A stretch of 64,000 nucleotides of DNA from positions 1 through 64,000 of the forward strand of contig CALUMG010000011.1 of NCBI GenBank assembly GCA_944321705.1, in the 5' to 3' direction. The notes below the pieces were generated by a model that had not been told where the DNA came from, did not search any database, and saw only the letters and a list, made by a program, of their open reading frames with translations. A program made the position numbers and the translations under genes. Positions 27,789 through 36,871 of this stretch are shown here, in pieces (position 1 is the stretch's first letter; the number at the start of each line of letters is the position of its first letter). This DNA is from an uncultured Muribaculaceae bacterium. Lineage in GTDB: Bacteria > Bacteroidota > Bacteroidia > Bacteroidales > Muribaculaceae.

Positions 27789-28385
27789 ATGGAACGGGTA
27801 GAATTAAATGTGATGGGTATTACATACAGTCAGGTGCAGCAAGGAGCGTATGCCCTTGTTTTAGCCGAAGTTAATGGCCCTTACAGGATTCCTATTGTCG
27901 TGGGGTTGTCGGAGGCTCAAGCAATTGCCGTCAGACTTGAAAATGTCATTCCTCCTCGTCCAATGCCACATGACTTGTTTGTGAGTCTTGCTCATGCTTT
28001 TGGCATTCAGCTTGATGAAGTGTTCATATATAAATTTGAAGACGGCATATTTATGTCGGAATTGCATTTCAGCAGTGATACTCGACAGATTTCACTTGAT
28101 TCAAGGACTTCTGATGCGATAGCCCTTGCGTTGCGAACCAATGCTCCGATATACACAACTCGTGAAATTCTTGAAAAGACCGGTTTTGTGATAGAGGACA
28201 AACATGGAGATACATCGGCACATCAAGAAGTAAAAGAGAAAGATGAAGAAGATCAAGGATATGAGCATTGTTCGATTGAACGATTGGAAAAATTGTTGCA
28301 GGTGTGTGTCGATCATGAAGAATATGAAATGGCTGCCGACATAAAGAAGGTCCTTGACGCTAAACGTGCTGCACAAAAAGACTAA
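27789..28385 (+). CDS. Bifunctional-nuclease-domain (DUF151) and UVR-motif protein
   Basis: A 198-residue cytoplasmic protein. Residues 1-135 form a BFN/DUF151 domain (VELNVMGITYSQVQQGAYALVL, PIVVGLSEAQAIA, MPHDLFVSLAHAFG, LDSRTSDAIALALR). The C-terminal 45 residues contain a UvrB/UvrC-type helical motif (LEKLLQVCVDHEEYEMAADIKK in two short helices). BFN proteins have been reported with DNase/RNase activity in other bacteria, and the UVR motif is a protein-interaction element. The role here is not defined. It starts 26 bp after mnmA. Confidence 0.85.
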   Translation: MERVELNVMGITYSQVQQGAYALVLAEVNGPYRIPIVVGLSEAQAIAVRLENVIPPRPMPHDLFVSLAHAFGIQLDEVFIYKFEDGIFMSELHFSSDTRQISLDSRTSDAIALALRTNAPIYTTREILEKTGFVIEDKHGDTSAHQEVKEKDEEDQGYEHCSIERLEKLLQVCVDHEEYEMAADIKKVLDAKRAAQKD

Positions 28386-28419
28386 TAAAAACTTCAAAAA
28401 TTTTTATAATACCGTATAT

Positions 28420-29739
28420 ATGCTTAAGCTAAGACTGATATTAATGAATTTCCTCGAGTTTGCCGTTTGGGGGGCTTACTTGACTTCGATGGGCAATTAT
28501 CTTGGAGTTGCGGGACTTGGCAGTGAAATCTCATGGTTTTATGCCATTCAGGGCATAGTCTCGATTTTTATGCCTACAATCATGGGCATAATTGCCGACA
28601 GATTTATTCAACCACAAAAATTGTTAGGCATCTGTCATTTTATTGCGGGCGTAGCCATGTTGGCATGCTGTTATATGGGGATAACGGCGGGAATAGGCAG
28701 CGAAATTGGAAACAAAGCTTTGTTCATTGCAATATATTCGGTAAGTGTGGCCTTTTATATGCCCACATTGGCGTTATCTAACACGGTGGCGTTTACAATA
28801 CTTAAAGAGAACGGGTATGACACCGTAAAGGATTTCCCGCCTATTAGGGTATTTGGCACAGTGGGCTTTATTGCCACGATGTGGTTCGTAAATTGTGCTT
28901 GCTGGAACGAGGGACAGTTCTACTTCAGCATGACTGACACATTGCACCGTTTCCAATACACTTATATGCAGTTTGGCGTTTCTGGAATATTGGGAATTGT
29001 TTTGTTCTTATACTGTTTTTCATTGCCATCATGTAGCATTGTGCGCCGTGAGTCCTCGTCAGTTTCAGAGATGTTGGGCTTGAATGCATTTAAGTTGTTT
29101 AAGAGCCGTAAGATGGCAATGTTCTTTATCTTCTCTGGGCTATTGGGCATGTCGCTTCAGGTAACCAATGGATTTGCGACACCGTTTATCACGAGTTTCA
29201 AGGGTGACCCAATGTTTGCAGATACGTTCGGAGCGAATAATGCCACGCTGCTGACATCGTTGTCACAGATTTCCGAGGCATTGTGCATATTGTTGATTCC
29301 ACTCTTTTTAAAGAAATATGGCATTAAGAATGTAATGCTCATAGCCATGTTGGCATGGGTGTTCCGTTTCGGATTGTTTGGAGCCGGTGATCCGGGTTCT
29401 GGATTATGGATGTTTGTATTGTCTATGATTGTTTACGGAGTCGCATTTGATTTCTTTAATGTTTCAGGTGCAATGTTTGTAGACAAGGAGACCAATGCGT
29501 CGGTGAGGGCATCGGCACAAGGCTTGTTCATGCTTATGACCAACGGACTTGGTGCTACAATAGGGACACTTGCGGCAGGTGTCGTAGTGAACCATTATTG
29601 CCAGTGGACCACTGTAGGTGAAACATCATATTTGCTTGGAGACTGGCAGTCGGCGTGGTTTATTTTCTCAGGCTATGCACTGTTGGTGGCAATATTGTTT
29701 GCCTTGCTGTTCCGTTATAAACCAGAAAAAGCAGTCTGA
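28420..29739 (+). CDS. Nucleoside permease, NupG-type MFS transporter
   Basis: A 439-residue membrane protein with about twelve segments, related to the nucleoside:H+ symporters NupG and XapB. Typical features are the start MLKLRLILMNFLEFAVWGAYL, the loop PTIMGIIADRFIQPQKLLG and the second-half motif RASAQGLFMLMTNGLG. It should import nucleosides across the inner membrane. The ATG at 28420 is chosen because it matches the family N-terminus; a longer in-frame start at 28354 would overlap the previous gene and add a non-conserved leader. Confidence 0.85.
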   Translation: MLKLRLILMNFLEFAVWGAYLTSMGNYLGVAGLGSEISWFYAIQGIVSIFMPTIMGIIADRFIQPQKLLGICHFIAGVAMLACCYMGITAGIGSEIGNKALFIAIYSVSVAFYMPTLALSNTVAFTILKENGYDTVKDFPPIRVFGTVGFIATMWFVNCACWNEGQFYFSMTDTLHRFQYTYMQFGVSGILGIVLFLYCFSLPSCSIVRRESSSVSEMLGLNAFKLFKSRKMAMFFIFSGLLGMSLQVTNGFATPFITSFKGDPMFADTFGANNATLLTSLSQISEALCILLIPLFLKKYGIKNVMLIAMLAWVFRFGLFGAGDPGSGLWMFVLSMIVYGVAFDFFNVSGAMFVDKETNASVRASAQGLFMLMTNGLGATIGTLAAGVVVNHYCQWTTVGETSYLLGDWQSAWFIFSGYALLVAILFALLFRYKPEKAV

Positions 29740-29765
29740 ACAACGAAATAAAATGTCATATCATT

Positions 29766-30470
29766 ATGCATAGATTTTATGCTCCCGACATAGCAGAAAG
29801 CAAAGTATTGCCTGAGGAGGAGTCGCAACATGCCGTTAGAGTATTGCGACTTGTTGAAGGAGATTGTATCGAAGTGGTAGACGGACAAGGTAATTGCTAT
29901 AAATGCCGCATAACGTTGGCGCATCCTAAGAAGTGTGCCATTGAAGTGGAAGAATGTGTGTATGCAGCACCACATTGGACAGGTAGTATTACATTGGGTA
30001 TTGCTCCTACCAAAAATCTCGATAGAATGGAGTGGATGGCCGAAAAAGTCACTGAAATGGGTATCGACAGGATAATCCCAATGCGATGCCGCTATTCGGA
30101 ACGGAAAGAATTGAAAACAGAACGACTGAAAAAGATTCTCATATCGGCAATGAAGCAGTCTCTAAAAAGTACATTGCCTCAACTTGAAGAGATGACACCT
30201 GTGGCTGATGTGTTGAAGATGCCTTTTAACGGTCAAAAATTTATCGCTTATTGCGATAAGGAAATTGATCGAAAGTTGTTTTCCATGTCATATCGCAAGA
30301 ATGAAGATGTATTGATATTGGTCGGTCCCGAAGGTGATTTTAGCAAAGAGGAGGTTGATTTGGCTATCGTCCAAGGCTTCATCCCGGTTTCGTTTGGCGA
30401 AAGTCGTTTGCGTACCGAGACGGCAGCCATGTATGCCGTGGCTGCATGTCATGCATTGAAACAGGTGTGA
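29766..30470 (+). CDS. rsmE: 16S rRNA (uracil1498-N3)-methyltransferase RsmE
   Basis: A 234-residue SPOUT-fold methyltransferase that modifies U1498 of 16S rRNA. The N-terminal PUA-like part HAVRVLRLVEGDCIEVVDG and the knotted SAM-binding C-terminus (LVGPEGDFSKEEVDLA and SFGESRLRTETAAMYA) are clear. Length is normal. It starts 26 bp after the nucleoside permease. Confidence 0.95.
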   Translation: MHRFYAPDIAESKVLPEEESQHAVRVLRLVEGDCIEVVDGQGNCYKCRITLAHPKKCAIEVEECVYAAPHWTGSITLGIAPTKNLDRMEWMAEKVTEMGIDRIIPMRCRYSERKELKTERLKKILISAMKQSLKSTLPQLEEMTPVADVLKMPFNGQKFIAYCDKEIDRKLFSMSYRKNEDVLILVGPEGDFSKEEVDLAIVQGFIPVSFGESRLRTETAAMYAVAACHALKQV

Positions 30471-30512
30471 GAAGTATAGCATAGTAAAGTTTAATGTAAT
30501 AAATTATTTTAA

Positions 30513-31328
30513 ATGGTTAATGAATTGATGTCATCGGCTTCGGGCAATTTTTTCTTATTTGCCGGTCCGTGTGTGATAGAAGGTGAAGAAATGGCTTTGG
30601 AAATAGCCGAAAAAATAGCGACAGTCGCAAAGCGTCTTGACATGCCATACGTTTTTAAAGGGAGCTACCGTAAAGCCAATCGTTCCCGTATTGATTCGTT
30701 TACCGGAATAGGGGATATCCAAGCTCTTGAAATATTGGGCAAAGTGCGTAAACAAGTAGGTGTACCTGTCGTGACCGACGTGCACAGCGTTGAAGAAGCT
30801 CGTCTTGCTGCCGATTATGTCGATATCATACAAATTCCGGCTTTTTTGTGCCGCCAAACTGATTTGCTTGTGGCTGCAGCTAAAACCGGGAAAATGGTGA
30901 ATATCAAGAAAGGACAGTTTTTGTCGCCCGAAGCAATGTCGTTTGCCGTGCAGAAGATTCGTGATGCCGGCAATAATGAAGTCGCGGTGACAGAGCGTGG
31001 CACAACTTTTGGATATTATGATTTAGTCGTGGACTTTCGAGGCTTTCCTGAAATGAAAAAAATAGGATGTCCTGTCATTTATGACGCGACACATTCTTTG
31101 CAGCAACCGAACCAACCTAAAGGAGTGACAGGCGGTCTGCCTCATTTGATTGAGCCAATGGCGAGAGCTGCTGTCGCAGTTGGAGCCGACGGGTTATTCA
31201 TAGAAACGCATCCTAATCCGGCTGTGGCAAAGAGTGACGGAGCCAACATGTTGCGTTTGGATTTGATTGATGGATTACTTGAAAGACTCACGGAGATAAG
31301 GATGACTATAAACAAGTTCAAGGACTAA
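30513..31328 (+). CDS. kdsA: 3-deoxy-8-phosphooctulonate synthase, metal-dependent type
   Basis: A 271-residue enzyme condensing arabinose-5-P and PEP to KDO-8-P for lipid A core synthesis. Motifs are AGPCVIEG, VFKGSYRKANRS, TDVHSVEEA, NIKKGQFLSPEAM and DATHSLQQPN. C20 in AGPCVIE stands where E. coli KdsA has Asn and where metal-dependent enzymes such as that of Aquifex have the Cys ligand. The other ligands are also visible: H in DATHSLQ, E in FIETHPNP and D in KSDGAN. It lies 12 bp before a TPR protein gene. Confidence 0.93.
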   Translation: MVNELMSSASGNFFLFAGPCVIEGEEMALEIAEKIATVAKRLDMPYVFKGSYRKANRSRIDSFTGIGDIQALEILGKVRKQVGVPVVTDVHSVEEARLAADYVDIIQIPAFLCRQTDLLVAAAKTGKMVNIKKGQFLSPEAMSFAVQKIRDAGNNEVAVTERGTTFGYYDLVVDFRGFPEMKKIGCPVIYDATHSLQQPNQPKGVTGGLPHLIEPMARAAVAVGADGLFIETHPNPAVAKSDGANMLRLDLIDGLLERLTEIRMTINKFKD

Positions 31329-31340
31329 AGGATAAAATGT

Positions 31341-32930
31341 ATGAAAAACTCAGGGATAGTTGTATTTTTTGTTTGTTTATTGATGGCTTTATCTGTAAAG
31401 TTGAATGCGCAGAGCAGTTCGCAACAAAAGATAATGGAAGCCGTGATGCAGGTATATGATGAGGAGTTGAAAAAAAATCCTAATGATTATGCTGTTTTAT
31501 ATAGCAGGGCTAATCAATATCTATTAAATGGAGAATTGCAAAAGGCTCTTGATGATGTAAATGCGGCTTTGAAAGTCACTACTCGCGACGATATGGCAAT
31601 GCTTGTGGATGAATACTTGCTCAGAGCCAAAATATATACTGCAATGGGTAAACCGGCAGAATCTCTTGCCGATTTACAAGAAGCCAATCGCTTGAGTCCT
31701 TCATCTCCTAATGTGTTGAAAATGCTCGCGGAGGCTTATTATCAAACAGGCGATTACGCAAATGCCAAAAAATGTTTCTTGTCATTGTATAGAATGAACA
31801 ATATTGACTATTTGGCAATTTTGGGATTGGCCCGCACTGAATTTAAATTGAATAATTTAGGCCAAGCAAGCGATTATGCAAATCAAGCAGTGAATTTATA
31901 TCCTGCTGAACCTGCCGTATATGTGGGACGGGCCGAAGTCTTGTCGATGATGGACCGCAAAGGTGAGGCCGCGCAAGATTTGATTCTTGCTTTAAGTTTG
32001 GATGGAGAAAATGGCATGGCGTTGCGTATGTTGATGCAAATGTCGGATGTTGCATATAACGAAGTTTTGGCTGCACTTGACGCCAGCATAAACAAAGCTC
32101 CCGACGTGGGCATGTTTTATTATATCAAAGCCTCCATACAAGTAGAACACAACCATTATGCTGATGCGTTGAGAAGTCTTGAAGAAATTATTTCGAGGAA
32201 ACTATATGATTATCATGGAATTTATTTTGATGCGGCATCTTCGGCATATAATATATGCAAATACGATGATGCGTTGAAATATGTAGATACAGCCATTTCA
32301 ATGAGGGGGGATATTGCTTATTATTATGTATTGAAATCACAGATTCTAAGTGCTATGAATCGCGTTGACGATGCTTATGTAGCAATTAAGACCGCTTCGA
32401 TAGGTTCTCCTGAAGATAGGGATGTCTTGTACCAAAAGGCAATGCTTGATATAGACCGAGGTGAATACAGGGATGCGTTGCAAGGACTTAACGTGCTGTT
32501 GATGACAGTACCCGATGATGTGAAGGCCACTTATTTGCGCGGTTGGTTGAAGAAAAACAAATTGAATGACAAGGATGCGGCACAAAGTGATTTCAATTCC
32601 ATATTGATGCTTGGCAGTGGGATTGAAAGTCTGAGAGGTTTTGCATTGCATCAGTTGGGTCGCGATGCAGAAGCTGCGAAATGGTGTGAAGATATCGTAA
32701 AAGATAATTTTGTTGCAGGTGGTGAAGCTTATTTTACTGCTGCCGTATTGATGTCGCAATGTGGAAAAGCAGAAGTGGCTTTGGATTATCTAGACAAGGC
32801 TCTTGCAAATGGTTATGGAAGCTACTATGATGTAATGATAAATGAATCACCGCTGACATCTCTTGAAGATGTAAGATATATGGAGCAGTTCAAGACAATA
32901 GTGGCGAAATATGATTCATTGTTTAAATAG
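31341..32930 (+). CDS. Exported tetratricopeptide-repeat protein
   Basis: A 529-residue protein with a signal peptide (residues 1-23, cleavage at LNA). Nearly the whole mature part is built of TPR helices, for example YAVLYSRANQYLLNGELQKA, AESLADLQEANRLSP and YVLKSQILSAMNRVDDAY. There is no lipobox and no enzyme motif. Such proteins act as periplasmic or outer-membrane scaffolds; partners cannot be told from here. It follows kdsA by 12 bp and ends at a strong convergent terminator. Confidence 0.8.
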   Translation: MKNSGIVVFFVCLLMALSVKLNAQSSSQQKIMEAVMQVYDEELKKNPNDYAVLYSRANQYLLNGELQKALDDVNAALKVTTRDDMAMLVDEYLLRAKIYTAMGKPAESLADLQEANRLSPSSPNVLKMLAEAYYQTGDYANAKKCFLSLYRMNNIDYLAILGLARTEFKLNNLGQASDYANQAVNLYPAEPAVYVGRAEVLSMMDRKGEAAQDLILALSLDGENGMALRMLMQMSDVAYNEVLAALDASINKAPDVGMFYYIKASIQVEHNHYADALRSLEEIISRKLYDYHGIYFDAASSAYNICKYDDALKYVDTAISMRGDIAYYYVLKSQILSAMNRVDDAYVAIKTASIGSPEDRDVLYQKAMLDIDRGEYRDALQGLNVLLMTVPDDVKATYLRGWLKKNKLNDKDAAQSDFNSILMLGSGIESLRGFALHQLGRDAEAAKWCEDIVKDNFVAGGEAYFTAAVLMSQCGKAEVALDYLDKALANGYGSYYDVMINESPLTSLEDVRYMEQFKTIVAKYDSLFK

Positions 32931-32962
32931 TAAAAGATCATATACGTTATATTGAAAATCAT

Positions 32963-33021
32963 AAAAACAACCAGAAATCAGAATCGGCAATTTTGTCGTG
33001 AATTGATTTCTGGTTGTTTTT
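32963..33021. terminator. Strong bidirectional terminator between convergent operons
   Basis: An 18-bp perfect inverted repeat (32963-32980 with 33004-33021) has an A5 run on the left edge and a T5 run on the right, so it works on both strands. The loop itself can fold into a small hairpin (CGGCAA/TTGTCG). It serves the TPR gene (+) and the ABC exporter operon (-). Confidence 0.9.
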
Positions 33022-33036
33022 GTTACGGGGATCCTT

Positions 33037-34146
33037 CTAAGCACGTTTCTTATATGTGGAGGCAGCAACGAAGCATAGAGCTGCAGCAAATCCTGTTAAG
33101 GATAAATATTGTATCCAAAGGTCTGCTAATGAAGCTCCTTTCAAATAAACAGCGCGCATGATTTCTATGAAGTAGCGTGGAGGGATGGCGTATGTGATGT
33201 ATTGAGCCCATTGCGGCATTGATGCTATAGGTGTAAATAGTCCACTCATGAGTTGAAATACGACAATGAATGCGAACATCATGAATATGCTTTGTAGTAT
33301 TGTCTTTGATTGGTTGGCTATAAATACGCCAAGTCCCGACATGACAAGACTGAATAGAATCGTAGCCAAATAGATGTTTAGGATTTTTCCTTCCGGAACA
33401 AGCCCATAGACCAACCATCCGATTAATATTCCGACCGTAACGACCAATATGCCAACTATCCAATAAGGAATAAGTTTAGATAGAACGAATTCAAATCTCC
33501 CGACAGGAGTGACATTCATGGCTTCAATGGTTCCTGTCTCTTTTTCACTAACCAGATTGAGAGCCGGCAGGAATCCGCAGATGAGTATAAGCAGTACCAC
33601 CATGAGGGCCGGTATCATGTAGTTGCGGAAGTCGAGCGTAGGATTATAAAAATTCATAGCATTGGATTTGGCCATGGGAAGATTTATGCCTTGTTCCGCT
33701 TGCCATTGAGAAATAGTGTGAGCAATGGACATGGTTGCATATTGTGTACCAAGTATTCCTTTTGTCGCATTCACACCGTTTGCTTTCAAGTCTAATTCTG
33801 GTCTTTTGCCGTTTGTCAGGTCACGCAGATAGTTTTTGGGAATGGTAACTATGGCATCTGCTTTCCCGATCTCTATCTGTAGGAACGCTTCATCATAGCT
33901 TAAGTAACAACCGGTCACCGACAGGTATTCGGATGCATTCATGTCTGTTATCATGCGTCTTGACAATTCAGTGTGGTCATTGTCCACTACGGCAACACCC
34001 ACGTTTTTCACATCGAGAGTAGTGACAAGCGGAATTATGAGCATGACTAATATAGGCATGGCTATTATCAGTCGTGGAATAATTGGATTCCGCCTGATTA
34101 GTGACACCTCTTTCTTGAGCAGTATTTTCAATGTATTTGCATTCAT
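33037..34146 (-). CDS. ABC-2 type exporter permease (YbhR/YbhS-like), second copy
   Basis: A 369-residue permease with an N-terminal membrane segment, a large periplasmic domain and five C-terminal segments, as in the ABC-2 membrane family. Motifs include LIIPLVTTLDVKNVGVAVVDND and the conserved LVSEKETGTIEAMNVTPV (the coupling helix region). It is the last gene of the seven-gene operon. The ATG at 34146 lies 7 bp after the stop of the sister permease; an ATG 21 bases earlier overlaps that gene. It probably forms a heterodimer with the permease at 34154-35209. Confidence 0.88.
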   Translation of the reverse strand: MNANTLKILLKKEVSLIRRNPIIPRLIIAMPILVMLIIPLVTTLDVKNVGVAVVDNDHTELSRRMITDMNASEYLSVTGCYLSYDEAFLQIEIGKADAIVTIPKNYLRDLTNGKRPELDLKANGVNATKGILGTQYATMSIAHTISQWQAEQGINLPMAKSNAMNFYNPTLDFRNYMIPALMVVLLILICGFLPALNLVSEKETGTIEAMNVTPVGRFEFVLSKLIPYWIVGILVVTVGILIGWLVYGLVPEGKILNIYLATILFSLVMSGLGVFIANQSKTILQSIFMMFAFIVVFQLMSGLFTPIASMPQWAQYITYAIPPRYFIEIMRAVYLKGASLADLWIQYLSLTGFAAALCFVAASTYKKRA

Positions 34147-34153
34147 ACATTTT

Positions 34154-35209
34154 TCATTTTTTAGCATTGAACTTCTTGATGGCCAAGACCAATACGATCA
34201 TTGTCATTACCGATAAAACCACAACTTCCGTAAGTACATATTTGATGGGAAGTTGCTGAATCATGAGGACTCGCATGGCCGATATATACCAGCGTGCCGG
34301 AATTATGCATGAAAACCATTGCAGAACTAACGGCATATTTTCAACAGGAAATATCATTCCAGATAACAGTACTACCGGAATCATGAACATTACCCCTGAA
34401 ACAAGCAAGGCAGATACCTGGGTGGAAGCGATGGTGGAGATAAACAATCCCAATGCAAGTGCAAGAATGACATACAAGATGGTGATCCATATTACATTGA
34501 TTACACTGAAAGAGAACGGTATGCCTAACACGGTATAGCTTAATATCAGCATTAACGTTAGGATGATGCATGATAGCAGGAAGTACGGGATTAGCTTCCC
34601 AAGTATGATTGTCCATGGACGTACCGGCGACACCAACAGCAGATTCATGGTTCCTGTTTCTTTTTCGCTGACAATCGAAACTGATGTCATCATTGCACAG
34701 ATGAGAATAAAAATCATGCCCATAATGCCTGGGACGAAATTGTAGGCACTTTTCAGTTGCGGATTGTAGAGTGTGTTGGTTACGACCGGGATGCCTGTTG
34801 CAGAGCTGATGACACTTTCCAAATAAGCCGTGGATGTCTGTGCCATATTGGTATTTGATGCATCCACTATTATTTGATGTTTAAGTTCTCCGAGCTCCGA
34901 ACGAAAAATGACGACGGCATCAGCATCCCCTTTTCGTAAAATATTTTCTATTTCATCAAAAGGAATGATCCCTTTAAATGTAAAATAGGTGTTTGTGCGA
35001 AATTGTTCCAAAATATGCCTTGTTTCATTGGTATGTTGTTCTACTACGGCTGCTACTCTTACATTGTTGACTTCGGTTGATATGGCGAATCCAAACAATA
35101 ACAATAGCACAACGGGTATTACCAGCACCACAATTATAGTACGGAAGTCGCGTAGGAGGTGCAGTATCTCTTTTTTTATTAGTGATTGGAATATTGACAT
35201 AGTATTCAC
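34154..35209 (-). CDS. ABC-2 type exporter permease (YbhR/YbhS-like), first copy
   Basis: A 351-residue inner-membrane permease. N-terminal segment TIIVVLVIPVVLLLLFGFA is followed by a periplasmic domain (about 45-165), then five segments with the conserved IVSEKETGTMNLLLVSPV between them. It is a distant paralogue of the permease encoded next to it, matching the ybhS-ybhR layout of E. coli. It starts 11 bp after the second ATPase gene. Confidence 0.9.
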   Translation of the reverse strand: MNTMSIFQSLIKKEILHLLRDFRTIIVVLVIPVVLLLLFGFAISTEVNNVRVAAVVEQHTNETRHILEQFRTNTYFTFKGIIPFDEIENILRKGDADAVVIFRSELGELKHQIIVDASNTNMAQTSTAYLESVISSATGIPVVTNTLYNPQLKSAYNFVPGIMGMIFILICAMMTSVSIVSEKETGTMNLLLVSPVRPWTIILGKLIPYFLLSCIILTLMLILSYTVLGIPFSFSVINVIWITILYVILALALGLFISTIASTQVSALLVSGVMFMIPVVLLSGMIFPVENMPLVLQWFSCIIPARWYISAMRVLMIQQLPIKYVLTEVVVLSVMTMIVLVLAIKKFNAKK

Positions 35210-35220
35210 TTTTAAGTTAC

Positions 35221-35967
35221 TTAATCCGATCTTTTTGCATCTTTGGCCACTATGCGGAACACTTCGTCCATTGTTTTTGCATGGTATTGTTGTTTCAATC
35301 TTGCCGGACTGTCAAGTGCTTTGATATGCCCGTCGACCATGATGGAAACGCGGTTGCAATATTCGGCTTCGTCAAGATAGTGAGTTGTCACAAAAACGGT
35401 CATGCCTTCTGAAGATGCCCGGTAAATCATTTCCCAAAACTTACGCCGGGTGGAAGGATCAACACCTCCGGTCGGCTCGTCCAGAAAGACAACATCCGGA
35501 GAATGTAGGGTAGCGGCTGTAAAAGCAAGTTTCTGTTTCCATCCGAGTGGAATTTCTTTTACTAAGACATTCTGCACGTTTTCCATGCCTAATGTCTTGA
35601 ATGCCACATCTGTTTTTTCTTTGATGGTTTTTGAGTTCATGCCATATATTGTAGCAAACAGGTTGAGATTTTCCCATACGGTCAGGTTTTCGTAAAGTGA
35701 AAATTTCTGGCTCATATAGCCTATATGGCATTTTATTTCTTCAGCTTGACTGATTATGTCATATCCGGAGACCATGCCGCTGCCCGAAGTCGGGAAGCTA
35801 AGACCACACAACATGCGCATGGCGGTAGTTTTACCTGCTCCATTCGCGCCGAGGAATCCGAATATCTCGCCACGATGGACTTCTAAAGAGATGTGATCCA
35901 CGGCAGTAAAATTCCCGAACTTCTTTGTTAGTCCTTTTACAGATATTACTATTTCTTTATCCATCAT
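35221..35967 (-). CDS. ABC exporter ATPase, second subunit
   Basis: A 248-residue nucleotide-binding protein: Walker A GANGAGKTT (about residue 39), Q-loop near GYMSQKFSLYENL, Walker B VVFLDEPTGGVDPSTRR and H-loop FVTTHYLDEAE. The signature region reads EIPLGWKQKLAFTAA in place of LSGGQ, so the site is degenerate. E. coli YbhF carries both ATPase units in one chain; here they are separate genes overlapping by 11 bp. This unit and the one at 35957 probably pair to drive the two permeases. Confidence 0.9.
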   Translation of the reverse strand: MMDKEIVISVKGLTKKFGNFTAVDHISLEVHRGEIFGFLGANGAGKTTAMRMLCGLSFPTSGSGMVSGYDIISQAEEIKCHIGYMSQKFSLYENLTVWENLNLFATIYGMNSKTIKEKTDVAFKTLGMENVQNVLVKEIPLGWKQKLAFTAATLHSPDVVFLDEPTGGVDPSTRRKFWEMIYRASSEGMTVFVTTHYLDEAEYCNRVSIMVDGHIKALDSPARLKQQYHAKTMDEVFRIVAKDAKRSD

Positions 35968-36871
35968 TCTTAGCCAATTTAATGAACAAATCTTCTATAT
36001 TTCCATTTGCCGGCCATATATTTACATCCTTTAAACCTCTCTGTCGAAGTTGGCTTATGGTATTATCGGGATTGAAACTGTCGTTTGTCACGATGTGTAG
36101 TGTGGCTCCAAAAGTATAGCAGTCTTTTATATCCGGTAAAGTACGCAGAGCCTCCAGAAGCGGATACATATCTTTTGACGAGGCATTATAAAGATTCTTA
36201 TCGGTGTTTTCAATCAGTTTGCCGGGTGTATTTATATCAAGAATCTTTCCTTTGTTAATTAAGGCTATGCAGTCGCAACGCTCGGCTTCGTCCATGTAGG
36301 AGGTGGAAACAAGAATCGTGATGCCTTTCTCTTTCAGCGTGGCCAGCATATTCCAAAATTCACTTCTCGACACGGCATCCACTCCTGTGGTGGGCTCATC
36401 AAGAAGTAATACTCTTGGGCGGTGTATCAGTGCACATCCCAAAGCGAGCTTTTGCTTCATGCCACCTGACAAAGCTCCGGCCAAGCGGTTTGGAAACTTT
36501 TTCAACTGGTCGAATATCGGGGCTATCAGGTCGAAATTATCCTTTACGTCAACTCCGAACAATGAGGCGAAGAAATGCAGGTTTTCATCCACTGTAAGGT
36601 CGGGGTAAAGGGAGAATTTCTCCGGCATGTAGCCTATCTCGGTACGCAATTTCTTATAGTCTTTTACCACATCCAAGCCTGCTACGACTGCGGAACCCTC
36701 GTTTGGACTGAGCAGAGTGGTTAGAATTTGGTATAATGTGGTTTTCCCGGCACCGTCAGGACCGATAAGACCGAACATGCAGCCCTCGGAAACGGAAAGG
36801 TTTACATGGTCAAGGGCCACGAGCTTTCCGTATCGTTTCGTCAGGCCTTGAATGTCAATCATGTTTTTCAT
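35957..36871 (-). CDS. ABC exporter ATPase, first subunit
   Basis: A 304-residue nucleotide-binding protein with Walker A GPDGAGKTT (note D in place of the usual N or S), Q-loop region GYMPEKFSLYPDL, intact signature LSGGMKQKLALG, Walker B VLLLDEPTTGVD and switch region LVSTSYMDEAERCD, with S-T-S-Y where the H-loop His would be expected. The two ATPases therefore have complementary defects: this one keeps the signature but lacks the H-loop His, and the other keeps the His but has a poor signature. A C-terminal domain (about 225-304) follows. Its start overlaps the membrane-fusion gene by 4 bp. Confidence 0.9.
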   Translation of the reverse strand: MKNMIDIQGLTKRYGKLVALDHVNLSVSEGCMFGLIGPDGAGKTTLYQILTTLLSPNEGSAVVAGLDVVKDYKKLRTEIGYMPEKFSLYPDLTVDENLHFFASLFGVDVKDNFDLIAPIFDQLKKFPNRLAGALSGGMKQKLALGCALIHRPRVLLLDEPTTGVDAVSRSEFWNMLATLKEKGITILVSTSYMDEAERCDCIALINKGKILDINTPGKLIENTDKNLYNASSKDMYPLLEALRTLPDIKDCYTFGATLHIVTNDSFNPDNTISQLRQRGLKDVNIWPANGNIEDLFIKLAKNDG

